A DNA stretch of 64,000 nt from positions 1 through 64,000 of the forward strand of contig JACKMP010000006.1 of the NCBI GenBank assembly GCA_024235315.1, given 5' to 3'. Both the position numbers and the translations under genes were made by a program. Under the pieces are notes generated by a model that saw only the letters and a list, made by a program, of their open reading frames with translations, was not told the origin of the DNA and did not search any database. Source of the DNA: Chromatiaceae bacterium (GTDB taxonomy: Bacteria > Pseudomonadota > Gammaproteobacteria > Chromatiales > Chromatiaceae). Shown piece after piece: positions 1 through 8,690 of this stretch; the first letter of the stretch is position 1, and each line of letters opens with the position of its first letter.

Positions 1-422
1 CCGGGCCCAAAGGTGTATGGCGCACACTGCGCGCACGCCTTGCGCCGCATGAACGTGCCCGGATCGACGAGGTTCTCGAACTGATCGGTCTGGCTGATTC
101 CGGACAACGCCCGGCCGGGGCCCTGTCGCACGGCCAGAAACAGTGGCTGGAAATCGGCATGTTGCTGATGCAGAACCCCCTGTTGCTGCTGGTGGACGAA
201 CCGGCTGCTGGCATGACTCATCAGGAGATGGATCGCACGGTCGAACTGCTGACCTCGCTGGCCGGCGAGCACTCGGTGGTGGTCGTCGAGCATGATATGG
301 ATTTCGTGCGTGCGCTGGATTCGCGGGTCACCGTGCTGCACCAGGGCTCGGTGCTGGCGGAGGGCAGCATGGACCAGGTGCAACAGGACCCGAAAGTGAT
401 GGAGGTCTATCTTGGCGAATGA
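1..422 (+). CDS. urtD: Urea ABC transporter ATP-binding protein UrtD (5' truncated by window edge)
   Basis: This is the C-terminal 139 residues of an ABC ATPase; the frame is open from base 3 and the Walker A half lies outside the window. The signature motif (LSHGQKQ), Walker B (LLLLVDEPAAG) and the switch His (VVEHDMDF) are visible. The PAAGMT stretch after Walker B is typical of the branched-chain amino acid/urea (LivG/UrtD) class. UrtD and UrtE form the cytoplasmic ATPase pair that drives high-affinity urea import. The assignment to urea rather than amino acids rests on the urtE and urease genes directly downstream. Its stop lies upstream of the preferred urtE start, so the two are probably translated from one transcript. 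Confidence 0.9.
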   Translation, partial: GPKGVWRTLRARLAPHERARIDEVLELIGLADSGQRPAGALSHGQKQWLEIGMLLMQNPLLLLVDEPAAGMTHQEMDRTVELLTSLAGEHSVVVVEHDMDFVRALDSRVTVLHQGSVLAEGSMDQVQQDPKVMEVYLGE

Positions 423-450
423 GGGCGCGGGCAGCGATGGAGTGGTCAGC

Positions 451-1146
451 ATGCTGAAGATCGAGCAGCTGAACCAGTACTACGGGCAGTCGCACACGCT
501 GTGGGACCTCGACCTCGAGGTTCCCGAAGGCCAGTGCACTGTGCTTATGGGGCGCAACGGCGTCGGCAAGACCACATTGCTCAAATGCATAATGGGTCTG
601 TTACCAATCAGGGACGGGAGCATCCAGTATGGAGAGACCGATCTGCGCCGGGTTGGCGCCGAACAGCGTGCCGGCCTGGGTGTCGGCTATGTCCCGCAGG
701 GCCGACAGATCTTTCCGCTGCTCAGCGTGGAGGAAAACCTGCTGATCGGCCTGCCGGCACGGCGCGACGGTCTGCGCCGTATCCCCGAGTTCATCTTCGA
801 GATGTTCCCGGTGCTGCACCAGATGCTCGGCCGCCGCGGCGGCGACCTGTCCGGCGGCCAGCAGCAGCAACTGGCAATCGGGCGGGCATTGGTCACCGAC
901 CCGAGACTGTTGATCCTGGATGAACCGACCGAGGGCATCCAGCCGAATATCGTTTCCGAGATCGGCAACATCGTACGCCGCCTGAATCGCGAGATGGGAT
1001 TGACCGTGCTGCTGGTCGAACAGAAGCTGCCTTTCGCCCGCAAGGTCGCTGACCGCTTCTGCCTGCTCGACCGCGGCCGTGCGGTTGCCACCGGCGGCAT
1101 GGCGGCGTTGAATGAAGACCTGATCCAGCAGTACCTGACCGTCTAG
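451..1146 (+). CDS. urtE: Urea ABC transporter ATP-binding protein UrtE
   Basis: This is a 231-residue ABC ATPase of the LivF/UrtE class. Walker A is at about 34-41 (GRNGVGKT), the signature LSGGQQ at 133-138, Walker B LLILDEP at 153-159, and a switch His-like segment VLLVEQK follows. I chose the ATG at 451 because the N-terminus MLKIEQLNQYYGQ matches the family. An in-frame TTG at 412, overlapping the urtD stop, would add 13 residues of poor family character. It should pair with UrtD to energise urea uptake at the inner membrane, feeding the urease encoded just downstream. Confidence 0.92.
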   Translation: MLKIEQLNQYYGQSHTLWDLDLEVPEGQCTVLMGRNGVGKTTLLKCIMGLLPIRDGSIQYGETDLRRVGAEQRAGLGVGYVPQGRQIFPLLSVEENLLIGLPARRDGLRRIPEFIFEMFPVLHQMLGRRGGDLSGGQQQQLAIGRALVTDPRLLILDEPTEGIQPNIVSEIGNIVRRLNREMGLTVLLVEQKLPFARKVADRFCLLDRGRAVATGGMAALNEDLIQQYLTV

Positions 1147-1164
1147 GCATTGGAGTACGCAATA

Positions 1165-1326
1165 GTGAACAAGATCGTCCTGACCTCGTTGCTGATCGCC
1201 GGTGCAGGCAGCGCCAGCGCCCATGTCGCCGATACGCCGATGCTGCAACACGCGGCCGAGCATGGCTGGCTGTTCCTTGCGCTGCTGCCGCTGGTGCTGT
1301 TACCGCTCGGCCGCATCCGCCGCTGA
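1165..1326 (+). CDS. Small membrane protein between urtE and ureD, unknown function
   Basis: This 53-codon ORF has a GTG start and lies between urtE and ureD on the same strand. The N-terminus (VNKIVLTSLLIAGAGSASA) looks like a Sec signal peptide with an ASA cleavage site. A short His-containing segment (HVADTP..HAAEHGW) follows, then one hydrophobic helix (LFLALLPLVLLPL) and a basic end (GRIRR). The predicted product is a tiny inner-membrane protein with a short periplasmic part. I do not recognise a named family. Position in the urea operon suggests a link to urea or nickel handling, but this is inference. The signal peptide plus helix is the main reason to believe it is coding. Confidence 0.55.
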   Translation: MNKIVLTSLLIAGAGSASAHVADTPMLQHAAEHGWLFLALLPLVLLPLGRIRR

Positions 1327-1337
1327 CCGGGTCCGCG

Positions 1338-2177
1338 ATGGATGCGGCCACGCAGACGTTGAGACGCACCCAGGGCTGGCAGGCCAGCCTGCATCTGGGG
1401 TTTCGCCCGCAGGCGCGACGCACCGTGCTGGCCGAACGCAGGCGGCTGGGGCCTCTCGCGGTGCAGCGGCCCTTCTACCCCGAGGGTGGCATCTGTCATG
1501 TCTACCTGCTGCATCCGCCCGGCGGTGTGGTCGGCGGAGACACCCTCGACATCGATGTGCATGTCCGCAGCGGCGCTCACGCGCTGGTCACCACGCCGGG
1601 GGCGACCAAGTTCTATCGTAGCGGCGGGCCCCGTGCGAGCCAGGATCAACACCTGATCGTGGCCCCGGGGGCAAGCCTGGAATGGCTGCCGCAGGAGAAC
1701 ATCTTTTTTCCAGGCGCGCAGGCGATGCTGCAGACGAACGTCGAGCTGCAGGGTGACGCGCGCCTCGCGCTGTGGGAGATTCACTGTCTCGGCCGGCCGA
1801 CCATCGACGAGGTGTTCGAAAGCGGCCGCATCGACAGCCGCACCGCCATCGTGCGCGACGGGGTGCCCTTGGTCCTGGATCGCCTGCGCGTGAGTGCCGA
1901 CAACCGTTCGCGCCTGTCGCTGATGGCCGGGCTGCCGGTGGGTGGCACCCTGTATCTCAGCCACGCCGGCGAGGACGAGGTCGAGGCCTGCCGTGACCTG
2001 TTGCTGGTCGAGGGTCCCGACTACGCAGGTGCCACGCTGATCGACGACATCCTGGTGGTGCGCTATCTCGGCAGATCCACCGAGCGTGCGCGACGTCTGT
2101 TCAATGCCGTATGGCAGCTGCTGCGCCCGTCGACGCTGGGCCGCACTGCCAGCGTGCCGCGCATCTGGTCCACCTGA
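1338..2177 (+). CDS. ureD: Urease accessory protein UreD
   Basis: This 279-residue protein has the usual UreD length and hallmark segments: the GGVVGGDTL stretch near residue 60, the TTPGATKFYRS motif, the WLPQENIFF segment and a C-terminal LLRP..GR..PRIWST. UreD (UreH in some species) binds the urease apoprotein and is the scaffold to which UreF and UreG dock during nickel insertion. The ATG at 1338 lies 12 nt after the small membrane-protein gene. ureA follows after 21 nt, so ureD heads the ureDABCEFG operon. Confidence 0.95.
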   Translation: MDAATQTLRRTQGWQASLHLGFRPQARRTVLAERRRLGPLAVQRPFYPEGGICHVYLLHPPGGVVGGDTLDIDVHVRSGAHALVTTPGATKFYRSGGPRASQDQHLIVAPGASLEWLPQENIFFPGAQAMLQTNVELQGDARLALWEIHCLGRPTIDEVFESGRIDSRTAIVRDGVPLVLDRLRVSADNRSRLSLMAGLPVGGTLYLSHAGEDEVEACRDLLLVEGPDYAGATLIDDILVVRYLGRSTERARRLFNAVWQLLRPSTLGRTASVPRIWST

Positions 2178-2198
2178 TTTATTGAGAGAGCCGAGTCC

Positions 2199-2501
2199 AT
2201 GGAGCTGACCCCCAGAGAGAAAGACAAACTGCTGTTGTTCACGGCTGCGCTGGTCGCCGAGCGGCGCAAGGCGCGCGGCGTGAAACTGAACTACCCCGAG
2301 GCCGTGGCCTACATCAGCGCCGCGATCATGGAGGGTGCGCGTGACGGCCGCACGGTCGCCGACCTGATGGACCACGGTCGCACATTGCTGACTCGCGACG
2401 AGGTGATGGAAGGCGTCCCCGAAATGATCCCCGAGGTGCAGGTCGAGGCGACTTTCCCCGACGGCACCAAGCTGGTCACAGTGCACGACCCGATCGTATG
2501 A
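2199..2501 (+). CDS. ureA: Urease subunit gamma
   Basis: The 100-residue product matches the full length of bacterial UreA. It begins MELTPREKDKLLLFTAALVAERRKARG and carries the conserved KLNYPEAVAYIS segment, the DLMDHGRTLL stretch and the ..VQVEATFPDGTKLVTVHDPI C-terminus. Gamma forms the (alpha-beta-gamma)3 urease trimer with UreB and UreC and helps bury the active-site subunit. It is a separate gene, not fused to beta as in Helicobacter. A purine-rich stretch (TTGAGAGAGCC) lies before the ATG. Confidence 0.97.
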   Translation: MELTPREKDKLLLFTAALVAERRKARGVKLNYPEAVAYISAAIMEGARDGRTVADLMDHGRTLLTRDEVMEGVPEMIPEVQVEATFPDGTKLVTVHDPIV

Positions 2502-2537
2502 ACCTGACGGCGCCGACCAGGCGAGGAGAGCACAGCG

Positions 2538-2861
2538 ATGATTCCAGGTGAGGTGATCGCCGCCGCAGGCGAGATCGAGTTGAACGCGGGTCGCGAGACA
2601 GTATCCCTGTCGGTGGCCAACACCGGCGACCGGCCGATCCAGGTCGGTTCGCACTATCACTTTTTCGAGACCAACGAGGCGCTGCAGTTCGAGCGAGACA
2701 GATCGCGCGGATTCCGCCTGAATATCCCGGCCGGCACCGCCGTGCGCTTCGAACCGGGCCAGACGCGCACTGTGGAACTGGTCGCCTATGCGGGTGACCG
2801 CCATGTGTACGGATTTCGGGGGCACATCATGGGGCCACTCGATCGGGGGAACGGCCGATGA
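2538..2861 (+). CDS. ureB: Urease subunit beta
   Basis: The 107-residue product is a standard UreB. It shows the MIPGEVIAAAGEIELNAGRE start, the GDRPIQVGSHYHFFETN motif, the GFRLNIPAGTAVRFEPGQTRTV core and the YGFRGHIMGPL segment. Beta packs against alpha and stabilises the trimer. A GGAGAG ribosome-binding site lies shortly before the ATG. The stop overlaps the ureC start by 4 nt (ATGA), which suggests translational coupling with the catalytic subunit. Confidence 0.97.
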   Translation: MIPGEVIAAAGEIELNAGRETVSLSVANTGDRPIQVGSHYHFFETNEALQFERDRSRGFRLNIPAGTAVRFEPGQTRTVELVAYAGDRHVYGFRGHIMGPLDRGNGR

Positions 2862-4561
2862 CCAGGATAAGCAGACAGGCGTACGCAGAGATGTACGGAC
2901 CGACGGTCGGCGATCGGGTGCGCCTGGCCGATTCAGAACTGTTCATCGAGGTCGAGGAAGACCGCACCGTCTACGGTGACGAGGTCAAGTTCGGCGGCGG
3001 CAAGGTGATCCGAGACGGCATGGGGCAGAGCCAGCAGCCGTCGGCACAGGTCGTGGACGTGGTGATCACCAACGCGCTGATCCTCGACCACTGGGGCGTG
3101 GTCAAGGCCGACGTCGGAATCAAGAACGGCCGGATCGTCGGCATCGGCAAGGCAGGCAACCCGGATGTGCAGCCGGGCGTCGACATCGTGATCGGCGCCG
3201 GTACCGAGGCGATCGCGGGTGAAGGCCAGATCCTGACCGCCGGGGGCATCGACTCGCATATCCACTTCATCTGTCCGCAACAGATCGACGACGCGTTGAT
3301 GTCTGGCATAACGACCATGCTCGGCGGCGGAACAGGACCGGCCACTGGCACCAATGCGACGACATGCACGCCCGGGCCGTGGAACATCCAGCGCATGCTG
3401 CAGGCGGCCGATGCATTGCCGGTCAACCTCGGGTTTCTCGGCAAGGGCAATGCCTCGCGCCCCGGGCCCCTGTCCGAACAGGTCGCCGCCGGCGCGATCG
3501 GGTTGAAACTGCACGAGGACTGGGGCACCACGCCGGCGGCGATAGACAACTGCCTGACGGTCGCAGAGAACTTCGATGTCCAGGTGGCCATCCACACCGA
3601 CACGCTGAACGAATCCGGTTTCGTCGAGGATTCGCTGGCGGCAATGGCCGGTCGCACCATCCACACCTACCACACCGAGGGTGCCGGTGGTGGCCACGCG
3701 CCCGACATCATCAGGGCCTGCGGCTATCCCAATGTGCTGCCGTCGTCGACCAACCCGACACGGCCGTATACAGTGAACACGGTCGATGAGCACCTCGACA
3801 TGCTGATGGTGTGTCACCACCTGTCGCCATCGATTGCCGAGGATGTCGCCTTCGCCGAGTCACGGATCCGCCGTGAGACCATCGCCGCCGAGGACATCCT
3901 GCACGACCTGGGGGCTTTTTCGATGATTGCATCGGACTCGCAGGCGATGGGCCGGGTCGGCGAGGTGATCACCCGCACCTGGCAGACCGCGCACAAGATG
4001 AAGGTACAGCGCGGCAGCCTGAAAGGCGACCCGGGCACGCACGACAACCTGCGCGCACGCCGCTATATCGCCAAGTACACCATCAATCCGGCAATCGCCC
4101 ACGGCATTTCACACGAGGTCGGCTCGGTCGAGGTCGGCAAGCTGGCTGACCTGGTGCTGTGGAAGCCGGCCTTCTTCGGCGCCAAGCCCAGCCTGATCAT
4201 CAAGGCCGGGATGATCGCCGCAGCGCCGATGGGTGACCCGAACGCATCGATCCCGACCCCGCAGCCGGTGCACTACCGGCCGATGTTCGGTGCCACCGGT
4301 GGTGCACGCCACGCCACCCGGATGACCTTCCTGTCGCGCTCTGCCCACGAGTTGGATGTACACCGCCACCTCGGCCTGGAGTCGCTGATCGGTGTGGTGC
4401 GCAACTGCCGCGGTGTGCAGAAGGCGGACATGGTGTTGAACGACTGGCAGCCGAACATCGAGGTCGATCCGCAGACCTACGAGGTGCGCGCTGACGGCGA
4501 ACTGCTGAGCTGCGAACCGGCCGACGTGCTGCCGATGGCCCAGCGCTATTTCCTGTTCTGA
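2858..4561 (+). CDS. ureC: Urease subunit alpha (catalytic)
   Basis: This 567-residue protein hydrolyses urea to ammonia and carbamate at a di-nickel centre. All expected ligands are present at classical Klebsiella numbering: His134 and His136 (DSHIHF), the carbamylated Lys217 with His219 (GLKLHEDW), His246 (AIHTDTLNESGF), His272 (YHTEG), the flap Cys319 and His320 (MVCHHL) and Asp360 (ASDSQAMGR). The active site therefore looks fully functional. The start overlaps the ureB stop by 4 nt. Confidence 0.98.
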   Translation: MTRISRQAYAEMYGPTVGDRVRLADSELFIEVEEDRTVYGDEVKFGGGKVIRDGMGQSQQPSAQVVDVVITNALILDHWGVVKADVGIKNGRIVGIGKAGNPDVQPGVDIVIGAGTEAIAGEGQILTAGGIDSHIHFICPQQIDDALMSGITTMLGGGTGPATGTNATTCTPGPWNIQRMLQAADALPVNLGFLGKGNASRPGPLSEQVAAGAIGLKLHEDWGTTPAAIDNCLTVAENFDVQVAIHTDTLNESGFVEDSLAAMAGRTIHTYHTEGAGGGHAPDIIRACGYPNVLPSSTNPTRPYTVNTVDEHLDMLMVCHHLSPSIAEDVAFAESRIRRETIAAEDILHDLGAFSMIASDSQAMGRVGEVITRTWQTAHKMKVQRGSLKGDPGTHDNLRARRYIAKYTINPAIAHGISHEVGSVEVGKLADLVLWKPAFFGAKPSLIIKAGMIAAAPMGDPNASIPTPQPVHYRPMFGATGGARHATRMTFLSRSAHELDVHRHLGLESLIGVVRNCRGVQKADMVLNDWQPNIEVDPQTYEVRADGELLSCEPADVLPMAQRYFLF

Positions 4562-4585
4562 GCCATGGCGAGGGAGGGGACGGAC

Positions 4586-5080
4586 ATGGTCGAACTGAAT
4601 CGTCGTGTCGCGCGCGGCGAGGCGAACGTGTCCCTGACCCTGCCGCTGGAACGACGCATCCGCAGTCGCCAGCGCGTGACGCTGGACAATGGAATCGTGG
4701 CGGGCGTTTTTCTCGAACGTGGCCAGGTGCTACACGATGGCGACCTGCTGGGCGACGGCAATGGCCTGATCGTCCAGGTCAGGGCTGCCGCGGAATCCGT
4801 GTCCGAGGTGCGCTGTGACGACCCCCTGCAGTTGGCGCGGGCCTGTTACCACCTTGGCAATCGTCACGTCGCGTTGCAGATCGAGGCCGGCGTGCTTCGC
4901 TATCAACACGACCATGTGCTCGACGACATGCTGCGTGGCCTCGGCCTGCAGCCGACTTTTGCGCAGGTCCCGTTCGAGCCCGAAGCCGGGGCCTACGGCG
5001 GCACTGCGCACGCTCACGCACATCATCACGCCCATGACGACCACGAGCCGCACCACCGGCACGAAGATGTCGCCGGCTGA
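4586..5080 (+). CDS. ureE: Urease accessory nickel metallochaperone UreE
   Basis: This is a 164-residue UreE. I chose the ATG at 4586 (MVELNRRVARGE) because it is preceded by a GAGGGAGGGGA ribosome-binding site and fits the family; an upstream in-frame ATG at 4565 adds only seven residues. The body carries the conserved CYHLGNRHVALQ and MLRGLGLQ segments. The last ~25 residues form a His-rich tail (HAHAHHHAHDDHEPHHRHE), the extra nickel-binding tail seen in Klebsiella-type UreE. It delivers Ni(II) to the UreD-UreF-UreG-apourease complex. The stop overlaps ureF by 14 nt. Confidence 0.95.
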   Translation: MVELNRRVARGEANVSLTLPLERRIRSRQRVTLDNGIVAGVFLERGQVLHDGDLLGDGNGLIVQVRAAAESVSEVRCDDPLQLARACYHLGNRHVALQIEAGVLRYQHDHVLDDMLRGLGLQPTFAQVPFEPEAGAYGGTAHAHAHHHAHDDHEPHHRHEDVAG

Positions 5081-5759
5081 ATCATCGACCGGTGCCCTCG
5101 GCCGCCTGCGCCTGATGCAGCTGGTCAGCCCGGCGCTGCCGATCGGTGCCTTTACCTACTCACAGGGACTGGAATGGGCGGTCGATGCCGGTTGGGTGAA
5201 CGACAGCGCGACACTGTGCGACTGGCTCGAGGGCCTGCTGGACGATGGCCTGACTCATCTGGATCTGCCGGTGTTGTGCCGTCTCTACGCTGCTTGCGAA
5301 GACGCCCACCCGGATGCCATCGCTCACTGGGGCCGAATGCTCTACGCGAGCCGCGAGTCGCGCGAACTGCGTGCCGAGGAGCGGCAGCGCGCCCGCGCGC
5401 TGATCACACTGCTGGGCGACCTGGGCATCGGACATGCAGCGGTATGGCGGGACGCGCTGTCGCACTGTCAGGCCGCACCGTTCGCGCTGGCCGCGGTGCA
5501 CTGGGCGATCGGCGTCGAGGACTGCGCCCTGGGTTATGCCTGGGGCTGGCTGGAAAACCAGGTCGCGGCGGCGATAAAGCTGGTGCCGCTCGGCCAGACC
5601 GATGGTCAGCGCGTGCAGCTGGCGCTCGCCGAACGCCTGCCATTGGCGGTCGGGCGCGCACTCGCGATCGACGATGAAGACATCGGCGCTGGTGCGCCGG
5701 CGCTGGCGATCGCCAGTGCGCGACACGAGACACAGTACACCCGCCTGTTCCGTTCCTGA
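5067..5759 (+). CDS. ureF: Urease accessory protein UreF
   Basis: I place the start at the ATG at 5067, inside the ureE tail in another frame, giving 230 residues. The frame stays open further upstream, but that part lies entirely within ureE. The protein shows the UreF core LMQLVSPALPIGAFTYSQGLEWAVDAG, the YASRESRELRAEERQR segment and a conserved C-terminal region (HETQYTRLFRS). UreF bridges UreD and UreG and regulates GTP-dependent nickel delivery. It lies between ureE and ureG, the usual order. Confidence 0.93.
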   Translation: MSPAESSTGALGRLRLMQLVSPALPIGAFTYSQGLEWAVDAGWVNDSATLCDWLEGLLDDGLTHLDLPVLCRLYAACEDAHPDAIAHWGRMLYASRESRELRAEERQRARALITLLGDLGIGHAAVWRDALSHCQAAPFALAAVHWAIGVEDCALGYAWGWLENQVAAAIKLVPLGQTDGQRVQLALAERLPLAVGRALAIDDEDIGAGAPALAIASARHETQYTRLFRS

Positions 5760-5787
5760 CACGGGCGGGCCGAACACGGAGATAGCG

Positions 5788-6417
<630 letters not shown>

Positions 6418-6464
6418 GCCGATTCGCGGCCGTCAGACAGTGGCAATCCCCCGGAAGGGGCGCT

Positions 6465-8510
6465 TCAGTCGGCCTCGCCACCGTGCTTGAACGCTGCGCA
6501 CAGCTCGCGCTGCAGTGATTCGGGCACGGGTTCGTACTCCGCCAGTTCCAGCGTGTAACTGGCACTGCCGCCGGTCATCGCCTTGAGCCGTTCGGGGTAT
6601 TCGTCCAGCTCGGACAGCGGCGCCTGCGCAATGACCATCATGCGGCCATGGGCCAGGGCGCGGGTCCCCAGAACACGGCCACGCCGCCCGGCCAGGTCTC
6701 CGGTGATGTTGCCGATCGAGTCTTGAGGCACCTGCACCTCGAGGTCGACGATCGGCTCCATCACCACCGGATGCGCTTCGCGTACCGCGGCGATCAGAGC
6801 CTTGCGTCCGGCGGCAGCAAACGCGACTTCCTTCGAGTCGACCGGATGATGTTTTCCGTCGGTCACCACCACCTTGAGATCAACCAGCGGATAGCCGGCG
6901 ATCGCGCCGGCCGCAAGGCCCTCGCGCACGCCCTTTTCGACCGCCGGGATCAATGACCCGGGAATGGCGCCGCCGACCACCGCCGAGACAAATTCAAAAC
7001 CGCTGCCGCGCGGCAGCGGTTCGACACGCAGCACGACCTCGCCGAATTGCCCGGCACCACCGGTCTGCTTCTTGTGGCGGTGCTGGCCCAGCGCGCTGGC
7101 TGTGATGGTCTCGCGGTAGGCGACGCTGGGTCTGTCGGTATCCAACTCGATGCGGTAACGCGCCTGCAGCTGATCGAGCGTGGTCCGCAGGTGCAGTTCC
7201 GACAGCCCGCGCAGCACTGTCTCACGGGTACTCGGATTGGCCTCAAGGGCCAGGCTGGGGTCCTCCTCCAACAGTTTGTGCAACGCGTCGGCAAGACGCT
7301 GTTCGTCCTGGATGCGGCGGGTACGGATTGCCAGGCCGGCTACCGGCAAGGGGAATCGTGACGGTTGCAAATGCAGGAAGTCCTCGTCGTGCGAGTCGTG
7401 CAGGATGGCGTCAGGGTGGATGTCGTCGATCTTGGCCACTGCGCGGATATCGCCGGGGATACCGTCGGTCACCTCCGGGTGTTCCTTGCCGAACAGGGTG
7501 AACAGGTGCCCCACCTTGAAAGGTTTGCGGCCATCGCCGATGAACAGCTGGCTGTCGCGGGTGACCGTTCCCTGGTGAATCCGGAACAGTGCGAGCTTGC
7601 CGACGAACGGGTCGAAGATGACCTTGAACACATGTGCCACCACATGCCGGCCCGCGTCAGGCACCACGGCGTAGGGAACGGCCTTGTCGCCCTCGCCGAT
7701 CAGGCAGCGCGGCGGGTTGCCCTCGGTGGGATTGGGTGCCAGACGCACCAGCACGTCCAGCAGCTCGGCCACGCCGGCACCGCTGCGCGCGGAGACGAAG
7801 CAGACCGGGATCAGATGGCCCTCGCGCAGGGCCTGCTCGAACGGGGTATGCAGTTGCTCGGGCGCAAGCTCCTCGCCCTGCTCCAGGTACAGCGTCATCA
7901 GTTCTTCGTTGACCTCCACCACCTGGTCGATCAGCGCCTGGTGTGTTGCCGCGACACTGGAGAAGTCGCTGTCGCCGCTCGGATTGAAGAAACAGTCGAC
8001 CACCCGGCTTGCATTGGCTGCCGGCAGGTTCAGCGGCAGACACTCCTTGCCGAAGGCCTGTTGCAGTTGCGTCAGCACCGCCGGCAGATCGGCATCCTCG
8101 GCATCGATGCGGTTGACGATGATCAGCCGGCACAGCCCGCGCTCGGCGGCACGCTGCATCATCCGGACGGTAACCGCCTCGATGCCGGCCCGGGCGTTCA
8201 CCACCACGGCCGCGGTCTCGACAGCCGGCAGTGCTGCCACTGCCTTGCCCAGGGTGTCCGGTGCCCCCGGGGTGTCGATCAGGTTGATGTGACAGCCCTG
8301 CCAGTCGAGCGATACGAGTGCGGTGTCGAGTGAATGGCCCCTTTCCTTTTCCAGTGGATCGAAGTCGCATACCGTGTTGCCGCGTGACACCTCACCGGGC
8401 TGCGGAATCCTTCCTGCGCTCGCCAGCAGGGCTTCGATCAGTGTGGTCTTGCCGGCGGCGGTATGGCCGACGAAAGCGATATTGCGGATGTCCTCGGTGG
8501 TGTATGCCAT
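6465..8510 (-). CDS. Elongation factor G-like translational GTPase (EF-G paralogue)
   Basis: Using the start MAYTTEDIRN at 8510, this is a 681-residue protein with the EF-G domain order: GTPase domain, domain II (GTVTRDSQLFIG), domain III (DPSLALEANPSTRETVLRGLSELHL), domain IV (HKKQTGGAGQFGEV) and a C-terminal domain V. The P-loop is GHTAAGKT (15-22) and the guanine motif is NRID (133-136). The G3 motif reads DTPGAPD at 79-85 where canonical EF-G has DTPGHVD, so the catalytic His is replaced by Ala. It is therefore one of the widespread EF-G-like paralogues rather than housekeeping FusA, which would normally sit in the str operon. Its exact role is not established. An in-frame ATG 22 codons upstream is possible but less likely. 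Confidence 0.85.
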   Translation of the reverse strand: MAYTTEDIRNIAFVGHTAAGKTTLIEALLASAGRIPQPGEVSRGNTVCDFDPLEKERGHSLDTALVSLDWQGCHINLIDTPGAPDTLGKAVAALPAVETAAVVVNARAGIEAVTVRMMQRAAERGLCRLIIVNRIDAEDADLPAVLTQLQQAFGKECLPLNLPAANASRVVDCFFNPSGDSDFSSVAATHQALIDQVVEVNEELMTLYLEQGEELAPEQLHTPFEQALREGHLIPVCFVSARSGAGVAELLDVLVRLAPNPTEGNPPRCLIGEGDKAVPYAVVPDAGRHVVAHVFKVIFDPFVGKLALFRIHQGTVTRDSQLFIGDGRKPFKVGHLFTLFGKEHPEVTDGIPGDIRAVAKIDDIHPDAILHDSHDEDFLHLQPSRFPLPVAGLAIRTRRIQDEQRLADALHKLLEEDPSLALEANPSTRETVLRGLSELHLRTTLDQLQARYRIELDTDRPSVAYRETITASALGQHRHKKQTGGAGQFGEVVLRVEPLPRGSGFEFVSAVVGGAIPGSLIPAVEKGVREGLAAGAIAGYPLVDLKVVVTDGKHHPVDSKEVAFAAAGRKALIAAVREAHPVVMEPIVDLEVQVPQDSIGNITGDLAGRRGRVLGTRALAHGRMMVIAQAPLSELDEYPERLKAMTGGSASYTLELAEYEPVPESLQRELCAAFKHGGEAD

Positions 8511-8690
8511 GGGTCGATTCACTCCGTATTGTTGCGGCTGGCCGTCATTGCGCAATGATGGTTCAAGGATAATCATTTTCCCTGCCGCACGGCCTGCGCG
8601 GTGTCAATGGCAGCGCAATGGACCCGGTCAGAGACGACGACGCGGGTGTCCCGGTGAATGCCGTCCGCAGGGTGCTGTTAATATCCCCCG

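Noticed and set aside
1143..2825. 560-residue minus-strand ORF over the ureD-ureA-ureB region
   Set aside because: It is antisense to well-supported urease genes and has the Gln/His/Arg-rich composition typical of GC-rich antisense shadows.
8566..8582. Fur-box-like GATAATCATTTTC between the EF-G-like gene and uvrD
   Set aside because: Only a half-site resembles the consensus and neither flanking gene is iron-related.
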